DNA of 64,000 bases, from the NCBI GenBank assembly GCA_963752695.1, contig CAVVZB010000003.1:493210-557209 (forward strand), read 5' to 3'. The position numbers were made by a program, and so were the translations under genes. Shown here piece after piece: positions 38,385 through 48,500 of the stretch. The stretch's first letter is position 1, and every line of letters starts with the position of its first letter. The notes beneath the pieces are model-generated. The model was not told the origin of the DNA, ran no database searches, and saw nothing but the letters and a program-made list of their open reading frames with translations. The stretch comes from Bog-113 sp963752695 (GTDB lineage: Bacteria > Acidobacteriota > Terriglobia > Bryobacterales > Bryobacteraceae).

Positions 38385-39290
38385 CTAATAGGTGTAATCG
38401 GCGCTGAGGGTGTCGTCGGAAAGCGGGGGGAAAAACGCCGTTATCGTCGAACCAGCGAGCGAATAGTCGAGACTCGGCACTTGGATGATGCCGTTCCGGA
38501 AATACATGAGGTGTGTGGGCGCGTTGGCGAGAGTGAAGACCGTGTTCGCCCCGTTTTGCACTCCGCCTGGTGATTCATTCGAAACAAAATGGGTGATACA
38601 AGTGGTCACCGTGCCATTTTGGAGCAAGCATCCGGTCGGAGGTCCTGCTGCGACATCGAGAGACCCCGCCGCGTTGATGACGGCCACGCCGCTTGTCCCG
38701 AAGGCTGGTCCTTTAATTACGTACGTAGCGAGAGCGGACGACAGACCAATCACTCCAGCCTGCGGCGTCTGTGCGGTGATCTCTATTCCACTCAGAGTTG
38801 GACAGTTCAGAACGTAGTTCAGCGAGAAGCTTAAGACTCCCGACGTCACAGTCACGGGAAATTGCCGATCGAGCGGAATATAGCTGCCACCCGCCAGCGC
38901 CGCGATATTAAACCCAGTTGCGACCGTCGTTCCGTTCACGACGATGTTCATAACTCGCGGAGGGTTCGCAATTTCGGCAAACTTCAGATTAAGAATATAG
39001 TTCCCATTGGGTACTGGGAGTAAGTAGGCAACCGGGGCGCTGTTAGTACAGTTCGCACGCTCTGTCTGGTAGATTGCCTGCTGCGACGTGTTCTGGATAG
39101 TGGTTGTTGTCGAGGCCGTGCCAGAGCCGTTAGCAAGGAAGCCGTAATCCGCTTGCCAGACCTGCCCGGAGGCGTCCGTGTAGGCGCTTCCACCCACATT
39201 GATTCGAATGGGTGAAAACCCGGATTGGGCACAACATGGGAGAGCGCATCCCATTATTAAGAAAGCGCAAATGCTACGTCGGTGTTTCAT
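38385..39290 (-). CDS. Secreted malectin-like carbohydrate-binding protein
   Basis: The 301-residue protein has a signal peptide with a Cys near the cleavage site (MKHRRSICAFLIMGCALPCCAQ). A malectin-like domain follows (IRINVGGSAYTDASGQVWQADYGF, later YILNLKFAEI and MNIVVNGTTVATGFNI), a fold that binds di- or oligosaccharides. The C-terminal 110 residues form a separate beta-rich domain. It is encoded next to the SBBP protein in the same orientation. The start gap holds a strong hairpin (39386-39411). Confidence 0.75.
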   Translation of the reverse strand: MKHRRSICAFLIMGCALPCCAQSGFSPIRINVGGSAYTDASGQVWQADYGFLANGSGTASTTTTIQNTSQQAIYQTERANCTNSAPVAYLLPVPNGNYILNLKFAEIANPPRVMNIVVNGTTVATGFNIAALAGGSYIPLDRQFPVTVTSGVLSFSLNYVLNCPTLSGIEITAQTPQAGVIGLSSALATYVIKGPAFGTSGVAVINAAGSLDVAAGPPTGCLLQNGTVTTCITHFVSNESPGGVQNGANTVFTLANAPTHLMYFRNGIIQVPSLDYSLAGSTITAFFPPLSDDTLSADYTY

Positions 39291-39385
39291 ATGAATACCT
39301 CTGGACTTCGGGACGGTACAGCCTGGTTACTCGTCATAGGAGTACGGTGCTTACAACCTGGTGGTCATCTTCTTCGAGCAGAAAC

Positions 39386-39411
39386 GGGACAACGGACGAT
39401 TCCGTTGTCCC
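39386..39411. repeat. Perfect 11-bp hairpin upstream of the malectin-like gene
   Basis: GGGACAACGGA (39386-39396) and TCCGTTGTCCC (39401-39411) pair perfectly around a 4-nt loop. It lies about 96 bp before the malectin-like start. No long T run follows on either strand, so it could be an operator or an mRNA leader structure. Confidence 0.6.
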
Positions 39412-40314
39412 ATCAAAGCGTGCGAGACTAGCCAGCCAGCGGTTCAGTGTTGCCTGTTCTCCTCCTTTTGATTGTGGGTTTGTTTTAGATGCTTGAGCGC
39501 GCATGAGGTCTCATTGCGGATAATGTTTCTAACACCACGCGGCCCGCGAGACATTTAGCGGCTGTTATTGAATCCAAGGCCAAATGATCGGTGGTTCATG
39601 CATAAGTGCGTTCTCCTTTGCGTTTGCGGTGTTAAGCCAACGCATTTCCTGGCTTGAACCTAGCGCCGGGTGAGTACTTACAGTCGTGTCGATCCTGCTA
39701 ACTCACGGGAAACAAACGATCGATTTCTAAAAAATCTAAGTGACTCCCCGAAGACGGAGACCCAATTTGACCTGCGTAGTGCTGCCTCATGCGGGAGCCA
39801 AGCTGGAGAGGGTACTTGGTGACGCTGGTTAGCAGGAGAGATATAAGTTGGTTAGGAAACACCCTCGAGATGCTCTACCGCCTCTGAAGACTTATCGTGT
39901 TTTCCGGGGGCAGCGGTCTACGGTTTCGCTGGGAGAAAAAAGACCGGAAGTAGTCTCGTTCACTCTTCTCCGTGAACTGAGCGGATTACGCACGCCCTGA
40001 TCGCATCTGAGAAATGCGTCATTGTTCTCGTCCTGGAAAGTTATCCAGCAGCACGGAATGCTGTCTGATTCAGTCGGCTGATCGCTAGCCCGGGCTTGAG
40101 CGTCCGAGGTCAGTGTCTTGTGAGGATCTCACTTCCTTGCTAGCAGGACCGGAGCCCGCGTCGTTAGGTGGCTGTACCCTGCCAGGCCATTCCGCAATGT
40201 TGAATCTCTCCGCTGCAGAATCTTAGCGTTGTGAATGGACCGCTTCCAACCACAAACGCATTACGGTAGAGTATTCGCTGTTTCTGGGCTGGAGGTGTAG
40301 TAAAATTTCAATCC
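39412..40314. other. Long intergenic region
   Basis: About 900 bp show no convincing gene on either strand and no tRNA-like or CRISPR-like structure. Confidence 0.4.
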
Positions 40315-40686
40315 ATGCGAACCTTCATGAATATTGGCCAAAAGCTCTGTATGGCTGCGGCCATTGCTTTGTCGTTGACTCTTCCGTGCTCCCCACTGAG
40401 TGCGCAGACCGCTCCGGCGACTCAGACGCCCGCACCTTCCGGCAAGAGAGCAGCCGCGCCCACAGCGGCGGCACCCACCTCGCAAGAGATCGCCGATGCT
40501 AAGTCGAAGGGTCTCGTGTGGGTAAACACGAGTACGAAGGTCTATCACAAGGACGGCTCATTTTACGGCACCACAAAACGTGGCAAGTTCATGACCGAAG
40601 ACGACGCCAGCAAAGCAGGTTATCGCGCTGCGAAGACGCCCGGCGCTTCGAAGAAGACACCTGGAGCGACAAACCCGAGCAAGTAG
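40315..40686 (+). CDS. Small exported protein
   Basis: The 123-residue protein has a signal peptide (MNIGQKLCMAAAIALSLTLPCSPLSAQ), a Pro/Ala/Thr-rich linker, then a compact core (GLVWVNTSTKVYHKDGSFYGTTKRGKFMTEDDASKAGYRAAK) and a Lys/Ala/Pro-rich tail. The core resembles a short motif seen in many small exported proteins of acidobacteria and related bacteria, in part similar to the Ada-like 'NxxSKVYHxxxCxxYG' form but without the cysteine. Function is unknown. The start may be ATG 40327 rather than 40315. Confidence 0.65.
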   Translation: MRTFMNIGQKLCMAAAIALSLTLPCSPLSAQTAPATQTPAPSGKRAAAPTAAAPTSQEIADAKSKGLVWVNTSTKVYHKDGSFYGTTKRGKFMTEDDASKAGYRAAKTPGASKKTPGATNPSK

Positions 40687-41136
40687 CACCATGTTATTGC
40701 GCGCTCATCGAGGATAGGTGCGAGCTATCGATGACGCTAGCGGCGGTCGTGTGTTCTTGCGTGTGACGCCCTCCCTTGTAGCTGTTCTCTTGGAGAAATC
40801 TCCAGTCCGGTGGCTGTTGACCCAAAGCCACTAGTTCACCCTTCCTAGCGGAGCTCGGTACCGAGAGTTGCAAGGGGACTGGAGCGCCGGGTCGCATTCA
40901 AAGTGAAACAGTATCCCATTTGGCGTTGATTCGCGCAAAGGAGTTTCTACAAGCGGAATACTTCTTCGCAGATGCGCAACCGGTAGCAAGAAATCCAGAA
41001 ATCCTTGATTTGCGAGTGCCGGTTCATTCAGTTCTTATTACTGGATGCGTTCATTCGTCTTCGAATGATCCCCCAGGCCGATCAGGGCTTCGTGCGTGGC
41101 CCTAAAGTGTTTCGCTCACTCAACCGATAGCAACTC
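40687..41136. other. Intergenic stretch without a recognised gene
   Basis: The 450 bp between two small genes contain only short open frames without motifs. Confidence 0.4.
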
Positions 41137-41646
41137 ATGCACGAAAAGGAAACGTTGAACTCCTACCTCTCGGCTCTCAGGAAAGAACGCTGTCTGCCAT
41201 GCGGGGCAACAGATTGGAGAATCGGCCGTGTGACTCTCCTGAATACGACCATACGTGCGGAACGCTACTGCGGCGGATGCAATCGTCGGAGATGTCAGAA
41301 AGTTTTGTTATCGCCGCGCGGGTGCTGCTCCCAATGCCCCTCTTGCAAAGAGAGCCTCTTTGAATATGGGTCTGAACCACTCCGTCCGGAACAGTTCGAC
41401 TACCCGTCTCGGTGTAAGAGCTGCGACCTTCACTTCTATTATGTGGAGTACCAGTACCGCATTCGGGTGGTTCTCCGAAACGCTCCTTTAGCTCCCGCGG
41501 TGTTTGAAGCGGCCTCTCGCAATCAGGATGAGATTCGGGCACTCGAGAGCAAAATCTCCGATGCCCGCTACGATTGCTTTACCCGGGGGCCAGGCTGGAA
41601 AGGCGTATCGGTGAAGCTGACCGAGGATGAGCAGAAATTGCTCTAG
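41137..41646 (+). CDS. Cysteine-rich (zinc-ribbon-like) hypothetical protein
   Basis: The 169-residue product contains repeated Cys pairs: ERCLPCGA, ERYCGGCNRRRC, GCCSQCPSCK and SRCKSCDLHFYY. These would allow two or more zinc ribbons. A charged helical tail follows (ASRNQDEIRALESKISDARYDCF). Third-position GC is high and reading is uninterrupted, which supports coding, but the ribosome binding site is weak. I do not recognise the family. It may be nucleic-acid binding. Confidence 0.5.
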   Translation: MHEKETLNSYLSALRKERCLPCGATDWRIGRVTLLNTTIRAERYCGGCNRRRCQKVLLSPRGCCSQCPSCKESLFEYGSEPLRPEQFDYPSRCKSCDLHFYYVEYQYRIRVVLRNAPLAPAVFEAASRNQDEIRALESKISDARYDCFTRGPGWKGVSVKLTEDEQKLL

Positions 41647-41850
41647 CATTGGCTGACAAAGAGATTCTCAAGGGGATCGAGATGATCTTTCCGGCTCAGG
41701 AGTTTGTGGCGGGAGGGTAAAGGGGTCCGAGATTGACGGACTAGTCACAAAGGCGCAAATTTTTTTTCGTTGAAGTCTCACAGTAACTTGCGCGGTTTGG
41801 CCGACTTCCGGGGCACCGCTATCTGCTTTCGTATAGGCAGGTAGGGACCA

Positions 41851-42849
41851 ATGAACCTCAGAGTGATGCGGAGTTACTCCGCAATATTGATTTTGGGCGT
41901 GGCGCAGCTTTGCGGCCAGAGTAAAGTCGACGTGCACACGCAAAGCAAGAACGTCGACTTTAGCGGTGCTCCCGCAACCAAACCGGCCCGAATGGGCTCG
42001 ACGCTCCCCGCGAGCTGCGGCCAAGGAGAGTTTTTCTTCCTGAGCTCGGCGCCCGCCGGACAGAACCTTTATGTCTGCGCTGCTGCCAACAATTGGGCGC
42101 TTCAGGGGGGAGCTGTGCCGCAGTCCAGTCTCGTACCCACAGAACTGAATAACGCGGGCAAGTTGCTGGGCACGGACGGCACCAATCCGGTGTGGCAAGC
42201 CATCGGTGGCGACGTGAGCGGCGCGCCCGCCGCGCTTAGGGTTGCCGGCTTACAAGGTCGGACGGTTTCGAGCGCCGCGCCGATTAGTGGACAGCTTCTG
42301 AGTTGGAGTAATACGAATAGTGCGTGGACGCCCACCACACTGCAGGTGCCGCCCAATTACAGCGTGGCGTTCACGGGAACCACTGCGCTCGTCATTGCGG
42401 GCACCCAGCACAATCTAAATACCGCGAACCTTCTGGTGAATTGCTATGACAACGCCGCACCAGCAAATCTGATTGAACCGGGCCAGATTACGATCGATCC
42501 GGCTACGTACAACGTCACGGTCACATTTGCGACGCCGCAAAGCGGGAGATGTTCGGTCAACGGATCGGGCGGAGTCGGAATGGGAGCGACTGCCATAACC
42601 GGCTCAGCCCCACTTACGTTTCCAACCGTGAACACCGCTGCTTGCAGCACGGAACTAACCGTTCCCCTGCCTGGTGCGCTGGTAACCGACAGCGTGGTAC
42701 CGGGATGGCCTGCTCTGCCAGCGGGATTTTTCGGCATGGCGCGGGTTAGCGCGGCGGGCGTGGTGGCAATTCGCGTGTGCAATCTCAGCGGCGGCAATGT
42801 CGCTCTACCCACGCTGACGTACGGCGCTACGATCGTACGGCCGTTCTAA
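41851..42849 (+). CDS. Exported protein of unknown function, fibre-like sequence
   Basis: The 332-residue protein has a signal peptide (YSAILILGVAQLCGQ). It contains phrases often seen in phage tail-fibre-like and acidobacterial repeat proteins (AGKLLGTDGTNPVWQAIGGDVSGAP, GRTVSSAAPISGQLLSWSNTNSAW) and a beta-rich C-terminal domain (AVSAAGVVAIRVCNLSG type). A surface or adhesive role is possible. No enzymatic motif is visible, and the neighbours give no clue. Confidence 0.6.
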   Translation: MNLRVMRSYSAILILGVAQLCGQSKVDVHTQSKNVDFSGAPATKPARMGSTLPASCGQGEFFFLSSAPAGQNLYVCAAANNWALQGGAVPQSSLVPTELNNAGKLLGTDGTNPVWQAIGGDVSGAPAALRVAGLQGRTVSSAAPISGQLLSWSNTNSAWTPTTLQVPPNYSVAFTGTTALVIAGTQHNLNTANLLVNCYDNAAPANLIEPGQITIDPATYNVTVTFATPQSGRCSVNGSGGVGMGATAITGSAPLTFPTVNTAACSTELTVPLPGALVTDSVVPGWPALPAGFFGMARVSAAGVVAIRVCNLSGGNVALPTLTYGATIVRPF

Positions 42850-42969
42850 GTCGAGCTGTGAAGTCTGTCGCCCCAACGGCTTTACGTCGAGGGAAAATAG
42901 ACCAGTCAAAAGCCTGCGGGTGCGGTTACGGTCTCTGTTCAACGGGGGGTAGTGAACTCCCGCACTCAT

Positions 42970-44406
42970 GCGCACGGATTGACTCGCGTTCACGCTGGTG
43001 GCCGTGAGGAAGGCAAGCAGACGGAGGATCTTGTCCTGCTCCTGATCGAGACACCACTGCTAGAGGTCTGCTGCGGTGCGGGGAAGCAGTGCCAGCCAGT
43101 CTTGCCGCTGCTGCTCCAACCGAACCACAGCAGCTGAATCGATCGCGCCATCCAAGGAACTCGCAATAAGGAAATCTGTACGCTGGTCTCAGCGCGATAC
43201 AAATTCAAAACAGCTCGAATTGCCGGAGGACGAGAGCATGGACGATGGCGGCTAGGGCAATACCGGGCTGCTGTGCCAGTTCGGCTGCGATGGCGGCTGT
43301 CTTGTGCATCGTGAGACTCTCAATTACAGGTGCCGGATAAGCGGTGGGTAAGGCGTCTTGGTTTTCTTCGCGAGGGACGGTGAACGTATCTTCTTCGGAA
43401 GACTGGGAAGTCTCGGCCTTCATCTGCCGCATGAATTCTTTTTCGTCCTCCTTGCGGATCAGCCCAAAAATATATGCGGGTCTTCCGTCGTGATGGATAT
43501 TAACGACAACTCCGGTCTTCTCTTTCACATCATCGGAGACTTGGCTTTCGAGGGCGAGGCGTTTTCTTCCAACTGTTGCAGCTTCGCTTCGTGTTTTGCG
43601 GACAGAGGGACGGGCTGAGGCGGGAGACGGCGGAGATTGCCAATTGCGGCATGACCGAGGTTTGATTGCACTTCGACCCATTTCCTTCCGTCCGCTTGAG
43701 CACGGGAGGCAAGAGCTTCCAGCTTTTCCCCAACTAGCCGGGTGAGCTTCGCTGGACCGAGGATTTGAGTGCCCTGGTTTTCGTCGCTGAACATATCGCG
43801 CCGGACAAGACCACCGGCAGCTTCATACGCATCGACGCCGAGAAAGCGGACGCGAGGATCGGTTGCGGGGATGGCGTCTTCAGAAAGCATCTGCCGCACA
43901 GCGCTGGCGTTCCGGTTCCACTTCTGTAAGCCTGCCCCGATCGCCTCTTGTTTGGCATGATCGTCGGTAAGCGTGAAAGCGTGAAGCCTTCGGGGTAACT
44001 GCCGCAGGAGAACGGGACTGACTCGCGCTAGTGCCAGACGCCGTTTGACGACCGCTTCGATCACCCCAAAGCCCGCGGCAACATCAGCGACACACTTCCC
44101 ATCTGCAATGAGCTTCTCAAAGGCGACGAGTTCGTCGGCAGGGCGCATGGGAACGCGCATGACGTTTTCCGTTAGGCCGATCTCGACGAGGTCAGCGTTG
44201 GCTGGGGTAACGCGACAGGGAACAGGCCAGCTGCTTTTCAGCGTGCCCTTTTGGGCTAACAGAGCCAAGGCAGCCAAGCGGCGATGTCCGGCGACGACGG
44301 CGAACTTACAGCGAGGTTGCTCGAAGAAAACGGCGGGATCGGAGCCCGTAGGCTGGATTGCTGGTCCCGATAATCGCGCTACGTTGGTCGACGCACGGGC
44401 AGAGAC
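42970..44406 (-). pseudogene. Plasmid-type ParB-like partition gene, decayed
   Basis: Pieces of one ParB-like protein lie in order on the minus strand. The first, 44406 to 43525, reads KFAVVAGHRRLAALALLAQ, the nuclease-like box, then ENVMRVPMRPADELVAFEKLIADG and a HTH region. A frame change near 43525-43600 leads to KTGVVVNIHHDGRPAYIFGLI and LTMHKTAAIAAELAQQPGIALAAIVHAL (43205-43681). Further down, EQQRQDWLALLPRTAADL, a TAG stop, QWCLDQEQDKILRLLAFLTATSVN continues to about 42976. The N-terminal part is missing, and at least one frameshift and two stops are visible. The pieces match the long ParB proteins of proteobacterial plasmids. Confidence 0.7.
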
Positions 44407-44456
44407 TCAAGGAAGCCAACAAGATCAAGTAACATCTTCAGCGTCTTCCTCAGAGT

Positions 44457-45029
44457 TCAGGAGTTGCCCCGGGGCAAGTGCGCTTCCCGCCGCAGCATGC
44501 GTAGGACTCTTTCGAGTCCGGCGTTCCAATTTGGGAACAGATCGACATATTGAACTTCGCGTGTGATGCGCTCAGGAATCTGACAGTTGTCGAGGCGAAG
44601 TGGAATCAGATACACCTGATCGAGGGGAATATGTTGGGCGCAGTCGAGCGCATAACGAATTTCCGACTGGAACCCACCTTTTTTCCTCACCGAGCGCGAG
44701 CTGAAGCAAGCCACAACGAATTCCGAAACGCTGATGGCGTCCTCGATGGCGCGCGGCCAATTCTGACCGGGCATGAGTTTGCGGCGATCCATCCAGGGAT
44801 CGAAGCCGGCGATGGTTAGCGCCTCGTAAAGCGCTTCCGCGAAAGCCGCGTCTTCGTGAACGTAGGTGATGAATACGGTAGGGAGCGCATGGCTCACGAA
44901 ATCGAAACTGCCGTGCTGGTCCGGCACAAACGAGCCGAGCCCATCAATATCGACGCGTGCGCCGCGTTTTAGCGCATCTTGGACCAGGCGGAAAATGGAA
45001 TCGGAGGAGGTGGTTTGTGGCGGATTCAA
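44457..45029 (-). CDS. TIR-domain protein with N-terminal HU-like half-domain
   Basis: The 190-residue protein starts at TTG, supported by AAGGAG 5 nt before it (45035-45040), inside the end of the upstream HU-like gene. Residues 10-45 (SIFRLVQDALKRGARVDIDGLGSFVPD) resemble the second helix and first strands of HU/IHF. Residues 51 to about 165 form a TIR domain (TVFITYVHEDAAFAEALYEALTIAGFDPWMDRRKLMPGQNW), with Glu123 in FQSEIRYAL as candidate NADase glutamate. TIR proteins in bacteria commonly degrade NAD or make signal nucleotides during phage attack. It lies between a ParB relic and a CRISPR array, a typical defence neighbourhood. No partner besides the HU-like gene is visible. Confidence 0.75.
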   Translation of the reverse strand: MNPPQTTSSDSIFRLVQDALKRGARVDIDGLGSFVPDQHGSFDFVSHALPTVFITYVHEDAAFAEALYEALTIAGFDPWMDRRKLMPGQNWPRAIEDAISVSEFVVACFSSRSVRKKGGFQSEIRYALDCAQHIPLDQVYLIPLRLDNCQIPERITREVQYVDLFPNWNAGLERVLRMLRREAHLPRGNS

Positions 45030-45223
45030 CCCTGCTCCTTGACGAATTGGATATTCCCTTCGGCATCGCGCCGCAGGCGGCCGAGACCCGGCAAGACGGC
45101 GGGCTGCCCATCGCGCAGTTTTTGCAGGACATCGTTGACCAGACGATCCACTTGGTCGGCAGCTTCAGCGCGGGTGACTCCCGTCGTGCGTGCCAGATCG
45201 CGTGCTAGCTCTTTCTTCTTCAT
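45026..45223 (-). CDS. Minimal HU/IHF-like protein, partner of the TIR protein
   Basis: The 65-residue product MKKKELARDLARTTGVTRAEAADQVDRLVNDVLQKLRDG has the helix-turn-helix of HU/IHF. A short strand pair follows (AVLPGLGRLRRDAEGNIQFV), but not the long DNA-embracing beta arm or the third helix, so it is about two-thirds of normal HU. Its TGA overlaps the TTG start of the TIR gene by 4 nt and it carries that gene's Shine-Dalgarno, so the two are made together. It may dimerise with the HU-like half of the TIR protein. This pairing is inference. Confidence 0.7.
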   Translation of the reverse strand: MKKKELARDLARTTGVTRAEAADQVDRLVNDVLQKLRDGQPAVLPGLGRLRRDAEGNIQFVKEQG

Positions 45224-45542
45224 CCCGATTCGAGGCTAGCAAGGTTGGGAATTTGGTCGAGGGCGCGGGGATAAGGTGGAGTTTTAGAATGAGGGGGTTA
45301 CGGATGACTGAAGTGATGTGAACGGGAAAGTAAGATCGAGCGGTTCCTCGCGCGCGATTACGCGGCGGCCATTCGGAGAGCGTTAGTCTTTACTTAAATC
45401 GCGCGCCACGCAAACCCAATGTTGCCCGTGGCGCTGTCGGGTGTGCGTTGAGGTCCCCGCTGAATTACGGTAGCGGAAACAGAACGAATCGTGGCACAAG
45501 TAGGACAAAACCTCCTTTCATCACGGGTGTGCGGCGCCTCGA
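45224..45542. other. CRISPR trailer region
   Basis: About 320 bp separate the HU-like gene from the trailer (oldest) end of the CRISPR array. I see no gene. Confidence 0.4.
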
Positions 45543-48500
45543 GATGCAATTGCAAGGGCCGCGCGGGGGGCGACTGCAGCGCCGGTCGGGTTCACTGCCG
45601 AGATCATTTGTTTCAATCCACGCCCCCGCGCGGGGGGCGACGAAGAAGAAGGTGTGATCGACAAGCCTACACTGTTTCAATCCACGCCCCCGCGCGGGGG
45701 GCGACGATGCCGACTCGCCACCGCTGCGCGCCTGATATCGGTTTCAATCCACGCCCCCGCGCGGGGGGCGACCGAGATCATGCGAGCGTAATCCGCTAAG
45801 CCTTGGTGTTTCAATCCACGCCCCCGCGCGGGGGGCGACCGCTACTTACGATCACGACGCCGGCGACTACGTTGTTTCAATCCACGCCCCCGCGCGGGGG
45901 GCGACTCTGCTCGCGGCGAAGCGAAGATCGAACCTAGTTGGTTTCAATCCACGCCCCCGCGCGGGGGGCGACGTAAAGCCATCTCGTACACGCGCTGGTG
46001 AATATGGGGTTTCAATCCACGCCCCCGCGCGGGGGGCGACCTGCCAGTGCTCCCGCGCTCTCGCTGAGTGAGACGTGTTTCAATCCACGCCCCCGCGCGG
46101 GGGGCGACCTGCGCCGGTGATATGCGCCGTGGCGTATGTGGGCGTTTCAATCCACGCCCCCGCGCGGGGGGCGACCCTGGACGTGTGCGATACGGCCACG
46201 CCTGCACTGTTTCAATCCACGCCCCCGCGCGGGGGGCGACGGCGGCTCAGCCAAGCAATAGCCATGAATCCAACCGTTTCAATCCACGCCCCCGCGCGGG
46301 GGGCGACAGCGACATCTTGCCTACTCACGACCTATGCCCGATGTTTCAATCCACGCCCCCGCGCGGGGGGCGACCGGGCTCCGGTCGCCGAGATAGCCGC
46401 GCTGTGGTGTTTCAATCCACGCCCCCGCGCGGGGGGCGACCGCGCGAGAGCGTAACACAATAGCGCAACTAAGACGGTTTCAATCCACGCCCCCGCGCGG
46501 GGGGCGACACGGCATCTATCGCCGATGACCTCACGCATGGCCTGTTTCAATCCACGCCCCCGCGCGGGGGGCGACCGCGAGTGAACTAGCCAGCAGAACC
46601 AAAAGAACGTTTCAATCCACGCCCCCGCGCGGGGGGCGACGATCTAAGATCGTCGGAGCGGCAACCGCACCGTTGTTTCAATCCACGCCCCCGCGCGGGG
46701 GGCGACCGGCGGGCGTCCGAGTTGCCGGCGATATTGCCGGTTTCAATCCACGCCCCCGCGCGGGGGGCGACGTGCGCAGTAGTGTCTCATCAATTGATCG
46801 AGGCGGTTTCAATCCACGCCCCCGCGCGGGGGGCGACGACGCTCTCCTGCCCTATGGCAGACCTTTTGTCTAGGTTTCAATCCACGCCCCCGCGCGGGGG
46901 GCGACCAAGTAGGTGGATCGCCATACGTGCGAGTCATGCGGATAGTTTCAATCCACGCCCCCGCGCGGGGGGCGACCGTGGCGCCGTGATATCGGGCCGG
47001 AAGAGTTTAGATGTTTCAATCCACGCCCCCGCGCGGGGGGCGACTGTCGGCCGCCGTGCTGTGGATCTCGGCCAGAGCGTTTCAATCCACGCCCCCGCGC
47101 GGGGGGCGACTGCAGAGCACCCTTGCAAAGTCATAAAGCAACGGTTTCAATCCACGCCCCCGCGCGGGGGGCGACCTAGGCGAGAACCAATGCAAGAAAT
47201 CACTGATAAGGTTTCAATCCACGCCCCCGCGCGGGGGGCGACCGGCTGGTCATATTACGATGTAACCCAGCTAATAGGTTTCAATCCACGCCCCCGCGCG
47301 GGGGGCGACTCAGCAGCTCCGCCACCGAAGTGGCAACGCCAGTTGTTTCAATCCACGCCCCCGCGCGGGGGGCGACAGTAAGTGCAGCCGTGGTCGGCGT
47401 GCACATCGGTGTTTCAATCCACGCCCCCGCGCGGGGGGCGACAATGGTTCCCGCTTGCCGTGGGCATCCTTGTTATCGTTTCAATCCACGCCCCCGCGCG
47501 GGGGGCGACGCGAAGACGCGATGACGCTAAGCGCACTCGAGCAGGTTTCAATCCACGCCCCCGCGCGGGGGGCGACATCCGCGATCCGCATGTTATCGTG
47601 CCATTCATTGTTGTTTCAATCCACGCCCCCGCGCGGGGGGCGACTCGCATCTGCAAGGACTGTATTCGGTGCTTCTCGACGTTTCAATCCACGCCCCCGC
47701 GCGGGGGGCGACGAGCCAGTGCTCTGCCAAGCGAGCCGGATCGTCGAGTTTCAATCCACGCCCCCGCGCGGGGGGCGACGCCGACCTCGCAGACGTCACA
47801 CCTGTGCGCGCTGGCTGTTTCAATCCACGCCCCCGCGCGGGGGGCGACCGCCCGTGTCACCAGCCTGTCGCGAGCGCGAGACTGTTTCAATCCACGCCCC
47901 CGCGCGGGGGGCGACCGGTAAGACGTGGATGCGGCATCGATCCAGCATCGCTGTTTCAATCCACGCCCCCGCGCGGGGGGCGACCGGCATCTGGCTTCGA
48001 GGTTGCGACTAGTCCAGAGCGTTTCAATCCACGCCCCCGCGCGGGGGGCGACGTTAGCTGCAGCTGGATTGCACTCGCTGCCGATGACTGTTTCAATCCA
48101 CGCCCCCGCGCGGGGGGCGACATCCCAATCGAGCGGCAGTGTCATCAGCCATCGGCGTTTCAATCCACGCCCCCGCGCGGGGGGCGACCGGGCAATTGGC
48201 GTAGCCGGATCTGCATGCGTGTCGGTTTCAATCCACGCCCCCGCGCGGGGGGCGACGTCGCAGTCGGCACGGTATCACGGTCACCGACTGCTGTTTCAAT
48301 CCACGCCCCCGCGCGGGGGGCGACGCGATGTTGAGAGACACCGGCGTCGTGGCAGACGGTTTCAATCCACGCCCCCGCGCGGGGGGCGACCGCCCGAATT
48401 CACATAGACGGCTACGGACTGTTGTTTCAATCCACGCCCCCGCGCGGGGGGCGACGGAGTTGCTAGGACTCTGTCCCGAGGCTCACCAGTAGTTTCAATC

